DNA from: Flavobacterium cauense R2A-7
GTDB lineage: Bacteria > Bacteroidota > Bacteroidia > Flavobacteriales > Flavobacteriaceae
Length of the DNA stretch: 64,000 nucleotides
Direction: 5' to 3'
Assembly: GCF_000498475.1 (NCBI RefSeq)
Contig: NZ_AVBI01000016.1
Coordinates: 1 to 64,000 of the forward strand
The translations under genes and the position numbers were made by a program. Shown here one piece after another: positions 61,230-64,000 of this stretch. Each line of letters begins with the position of its first letter. Positions within the stretch are counted from its first letter, which is position 1. The notes beneath the pieces are model-generated. The model ran no database searches. It saw nothing but the letters and a program-made list of their open reading frames with translations, and had not been told where the DNA came from.

Positions 61230-62591
61230 ATGAAATACGTAGAAAACATATTAGGAACTATTGGGAATACGCCAATGGTGAAATTAAACAAAATCACCGC
61301 GGAAATACCGGCGTTGGTTTTGGCAAAAGTGGAATACTTCAATCCAGGTCATTCGTGCAAAGACCGTATGGCATTAAAAATGGTGGAAGATGCTGAAGCT
61401 GACGGACGTTTAAAACCAGGCGGAACCATCATCGAAGGAACTTCTGGAAATACCGGCATGGGATTGGCCTTAGCAGCGATCATCAAAGGATACAAATTAA
61501 TTTGTGTGATTACGGATAAGCAGTCCAAAGAAAAAATGGACATCCTGCGTGCCGTAGGTGCCAAAGTAGTAATTTGCCCAACCGATGTAGAACCAACCGA
61601 TCCGCGTTCGTATTATTCGGTTTCCAAACGTTTGGCAGAAGAAACGCCAAATTCATGGTATGTAAACCAATACGATAACTTATCCAATACCAAAGCAAAC
61701 TACGAGCAAACAGGACCGGAAATTTGGGAACAAACTGATGGGAAAGTAACGCATTTTGTGGTTGGTGTTGGAACCGGAGGAACGATTTCGGGTGTCGCTA
61801 AATTTTTAAAAGAGAAAAACCCGAACATCAAAATTTGGGGTGTAGACACCTACGGTTCGGTTTTCAAAAAATATAAGGAAACCGGAATTTTTGATGAGAA
61901 CGAAGTGTATTCGTATGTAACAGAAGGTATCGGAGAAGATATTCTTCCTAAGAATGTTAATTTCGATCTTATTGACGGTTTTACCAAAGTGACCGATAAA
62001 GATGCAGCGGTGTATACCCGTAAATTAGCCTTGGAAGAAGGTTTGTTCGTAGGGATGTCTTCCGGTTCTGCCATCAAAGGATTGTTGCAGTTAAAAGACG
62101 AGTTCGGTCCGGACGATGTGGTAGTAGTTTTATTCCACGATTCGGGTTCGCGTTATGTGGGGAAAATCTTCAATGACGATTGGATGCGTGACCGCGGTTA
62201 TCTGGAAGACGAAATCACCAAAGCGGAAGATTTAATCAAAGAACATATCGACAAACCATTGGTGGTTGTCCGTACCGAAGAGTTGGTTTCCCACGCAATT
62301 GATCGTATGCGTAAATTCAAGATTTCTCAAATCCCGGTGATTGACATCAATGGGTTTGTAGGATCGGTAGACGAATCGGATTTGTTTCAAAGCTTCATTT
62401 CTGATAAAAATGTGGCTGAAAAACCAATTCGTGAAGTGATGGGCGCAGCATTTCCAATCGTAAAATTAGGAACTTCCGTAGAAGAGGTTTCCAAATTAAT
62501 CAACAAAGACAATCAGGCCGTGCTGGTGGATTTAGGAAACGGAAAACACCATATCATCACCAAACATGATATTATCAATTCGATAAAATAG
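61230..62591 (+). CDS. Cystathionine beta-synthase-like PLP enzyme with C-terminal CBS pair
   Basis: The 453-residue protein has a type II PLP fold: NPGHSCKDRMALKMVEDAE with the PLP Lys, EGTSGNTGMGLALAA (substrate loop SGNTG) and VGVGTGGTISGVAKFL. Two CBS modules follow (about 335-453: MRKFKISQIPVIDINGFVGSVDESDLF). It likely condenses serine or acetylserine with homocysteine or sulfide; which one cannot be told from sequence. The haem-binding N-terminal domain of the animal enzyme is absent. CBS pairs usually sense adenosyl compounds. Single gene followed by a terminator. Confidence 0.93.
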   Translation: MKYVENILGTIGNTPMVKLNKITAEIPALVLAKVEYFNPGHSCKDRMALKMVEDAEADGRLKPGGTIIEGTSGNTGMGLALAAIIKGYKLICVITDKQSKEKMDILRAVGAKVVICPTDVEPTDPRSYYSVSKRLAEETPNSWYVNQYDNLSNTKANYEQTGPEIWEQTDGKVTHFVVGVGTGGTISGVAKFLKEKNPNIKIWGVDTYGSVFKKYKETGIFDENEVYSYVTEGIGEDILPKNVNFDLIDGFTKVTDKDAAVYTRKLALEEGLFVGMSSGSAIKGLLQLKDEFGPDDVVVVLFHDSGSRYVGKIFNDDWMRDRGYLEDEITKAEDLIKEHIDKPLVVVRTEELVSHAIDRMRKFKISQIPVIDINGFVGSVDESDLFQSFISDKNVAEKPIREVMGAAFPIVKLGTSVEEVSKLINKDNQAVLVDLGNGKHHIITKHDIINSIK

Positions 62592-62605
62592 TTATAAGTC
62601 AAATT

Positions 62606-62640
62606 ATAAAAAAGCCGCTTTTAGAAAGCGGCTTTTTTAT
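62606..62640. terminator. Bidirectional terminator between the CBS-like and PNGase F-like genes
   Basis: AAAAAAGCCGCTT pairs with AAGCGGCTTTTTT around a 5-nt loop. It lies between convergent genes, 15 bp after the + strand stop codon. Confidence 0.93.
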
Positions 62641-62641
62641 T

Positions 62642-64000
62642 TTAATTTCCGATCAAAACTCCGGAAACATTCCAGGCACTGAAACTTGTTCCTTCGGTTG
62701 CGCCTTGCGGTATTTTAATCTGCAGGGTGTGTTTCCCGGCTTTCAAATCGCCTAAATCGATTAGGGTTGGCGTGGTTACCATTCCCGGACACCAATTCGA
62801 CCGACTGTAATCGGAAGACGACAATCCGTTAGGGAAATTTCCCGAGGCAGGATTAAATAAACGGTAGGAACCACAATCCTGTCGCCACGGTATAAAAGCA
62901 TATACTTCTTTATGGTCTAAAAGAAGGGTGTTTTTCTTTTGCAGGTATTCGTCGCCATTTTCCCAGCCGCCATGACCGGTTGTAATATAACGGAGTCGGG
63001 CATTTTTCACATCTTTATCCAGAACAAAAGTAACTTCCAGTCCTTTTTCATGATTAAACATGGTGCTGTATTCCTGTTCTGCCATTTCCATCACATTGGT
63101 CGTGTTGAAAAGCGGTAAGGCAAACGTGTTTTTCAGACTTTGGTTTTCTTCATTGTGAATGGTTATATTCATTGAGATTTTATGACCGCCTTTGTCGTAG
63201 TTTCCAATAAAAGTGCCTACCCAAAGTTCTTTGCCGCTGAGTTGGGATTGCAGTTCAGAAATGTCCTGACGATAAGGCACCACTTCGTGCCACGTTTTAT
63301 CTTTTAGCTGAATATGATTGTATTGCTTAATGCCGAACGGAGTGAAAAAACGCATCAGTTCCAATAAAGGAGCATAGTTTTCGGTGCGTACCACTCCCTG
63401 GTATTTTTTACCGTTCCCGTTTTCATAAATCGGAAGGGTTTTGGCACCATTTTTCAATCCGTCCAGGAAAGAAATTTTCTGGTCGGTTGGAATCACAAAA
63501 ACAGAACCAGTACGATCATAGGCATCTCCATTGGACTGTTCCAAAACATCTACAAAAATCTGACTGCCGTTTTTGATTTCCGGAAACTTTATTTTTTTCA
63601 GGATTATTGTGCCATTTGCAAAGCGTAAAATACTGTCGTTGGATTTAGAGGCATCGGAAAAGTTGATGGTTTCATTTTCAAACACGGCAAGGGTTGTAAA
63701 ACGGCTTTTCCATAATAAATCACGATAGGTCAGCTGATCTACCTGTTTTCCATGGATAGCGTTCTCCACCATTTGTGCTGGGCTGAAGGATTTTTGCTTT
63801 TCAATTTTGGATGCGGTTATTACAAAATTTCCGTTTCGAACCATTTCCAAAACCAATCCCAGATTCTGTCCTAAAACAGTCGGGGCTCCTTTCACTTTCA
63901 ATTCGTTAGTGTACCAAAGTTCGATAGTATTTGAATTGATAATCGTTTTTGCTTTGCGGCATTGGTAGCCTAATACTTTTTTTGTATCGTTGGTAATTTC
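62642..64000 (-). CDS. PNGase F-like N-glycosidase with GLPGLI-like N-terminal part (5' end outside window)
   Basis: The visible 452 codons are open to the right edge, so the start codon is beyond 64000; TTG 63901 is not a credible start because the frame continues with a family-like segment. The N-terminal visible part (KKVLGYQCRKAKTII ... LWYTNELKVKGAP ... LGLVLEMVRNG) resembles GLPGLI-family proteins. The rest matches the PNGase F fold: RTGSVFVIP, ITTGHGGWENGDEY, DCGSYRLFNPASGNFPNGLS and SRSNWCPGMVTTP. It would cut N-glycans from glycoproteins in the periplasm or outside. Full-length PNGF-II-type enzymes also have an extra N-terminal domain. Catalytic residues were not individually checked. 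Confidence 0.82.
   Translation of the reverse strand, partial: EITNDTKKVLGYQCRKAKTIINSNTIELWYTNELKVKGAPTVLGQNLGLVLEMVRNGNFVITASKIEKQKSFSPAQMVENAIHGKQVDQLTYRDLLWKSRFTTLAVFENETINFSDASKSNDSILRFANGTIILKKIKFPEIKNGSQIFVDVLEQSNGDAYDRTGSVFVIPTDQKISFLDGLKNGAKTLPIYENGNGKKYQGVVRTENYAPLLELMRFFTPFGIKQYNHIQLKDKTWHEVVPYRQDISELQSQLSGKELWVGTFIGNYDKGGHKISMNITIHNEENQSLKNTFALPLFNTTNVMEMAEQEYSTMFNHEKGLEVTFVLDKDVKNARLRYITTGHGGWENGDEYLQKKNTLLLDHKEVYAFIPWRQDCGSYRLFNPASGNFPNGLSSSDYSRSNWCPGMVTTPTLIDLGDLKAGKHTLQIKIPQGATEGTSFSAWNVSGVLIGN

Noticed and set aside
1..64000. tRNA, rRNA, insertion sequence or integrative element borders
   Set aside because: No cloverleaf-like sequence, rRNA motif, transposase or flanking direct repeats could be recognised by eye in the intergenic regions.

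Overview
The window looks like chromosome from a Flavobacteriaceae bacterium, most likely Flavobacterium. It is AT-rich, start codons lack Shine-Dalgarno sequences, and many promoters carry the Bacteroidetes -7 box TAnnTTTG. It encodes type IX secretion (T9SS) sorting domains, a SusC/SusD pair, GSCFA, Porin_10 and PNGase F-like proteins. I saw no rRNA, tRNA, CRISPR array, insertion sequence or prophage core.

Region 1 (1-17.6 kb, all + strand) is the most coherent block and my best candidate for an undescribed system. It holds two paralogous TPR-sensor kinase / NarL-LuxR regulator pairs, each preceded by a small one-pass membrane protein, plus an OmpA/PD40 envelope protein and a six-gene operon (outer-membrane barrel, lipoprotein, four tandem YD-like secreted paralogs). 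Four promoters in this block carry the palindrome AATACG-N8-CGTATT. In every case the -7 box begins exactly 22 nt after the palindrome, which puts the palindrome centre near -42. The simplest reading is an autoregulated envelope-sensing regulon.

Region 2 (17.6-25.5 kb, mostly - strand) is metabolic and housekeeping: methyltransferase with rhodanese, a long aromatic amino acid hydroxylase, two lipoproteins, a group III truncated haemoglobin, an orphan urocanate hydratase, a DUF5522 protein and a small HEXXH membrane protein. Region 3 (25.5-44.8 kb) is a surface-protein island. Three secreted proteins share one N-terminal head but have different tails, one of them ending in an S74 chaperone. 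Two giant glycine-rich/GEVED adhesins share a near-duplicate C-terminal cassette and type C-like T9SS signals. A smaller T9SS type A relative lies across a 639-bp divergent intergenic region.

Region 4 (44.8-52.3 kb) has a translationally coupled trio (ACC deaminase-like, glucosaminidase-LysM, hemL), two Spy/CpxP-like periplasmic proteins, lysS, lipB and rnhB. Region 5 (52.4-64 kb) has a SusC/SusD operon with two lipoproteins, a Porin_10 protein, a cystathionine beta-synthase-like enzyme and, cut by the right edge, a GLPGLI-like/PNGase F-like glycosidase. Three copies of a dispersed intergenic repeat occur at about 24.9, 50.8 and 61.0 kb; two of them end in a promoter-like TACTTTTG.
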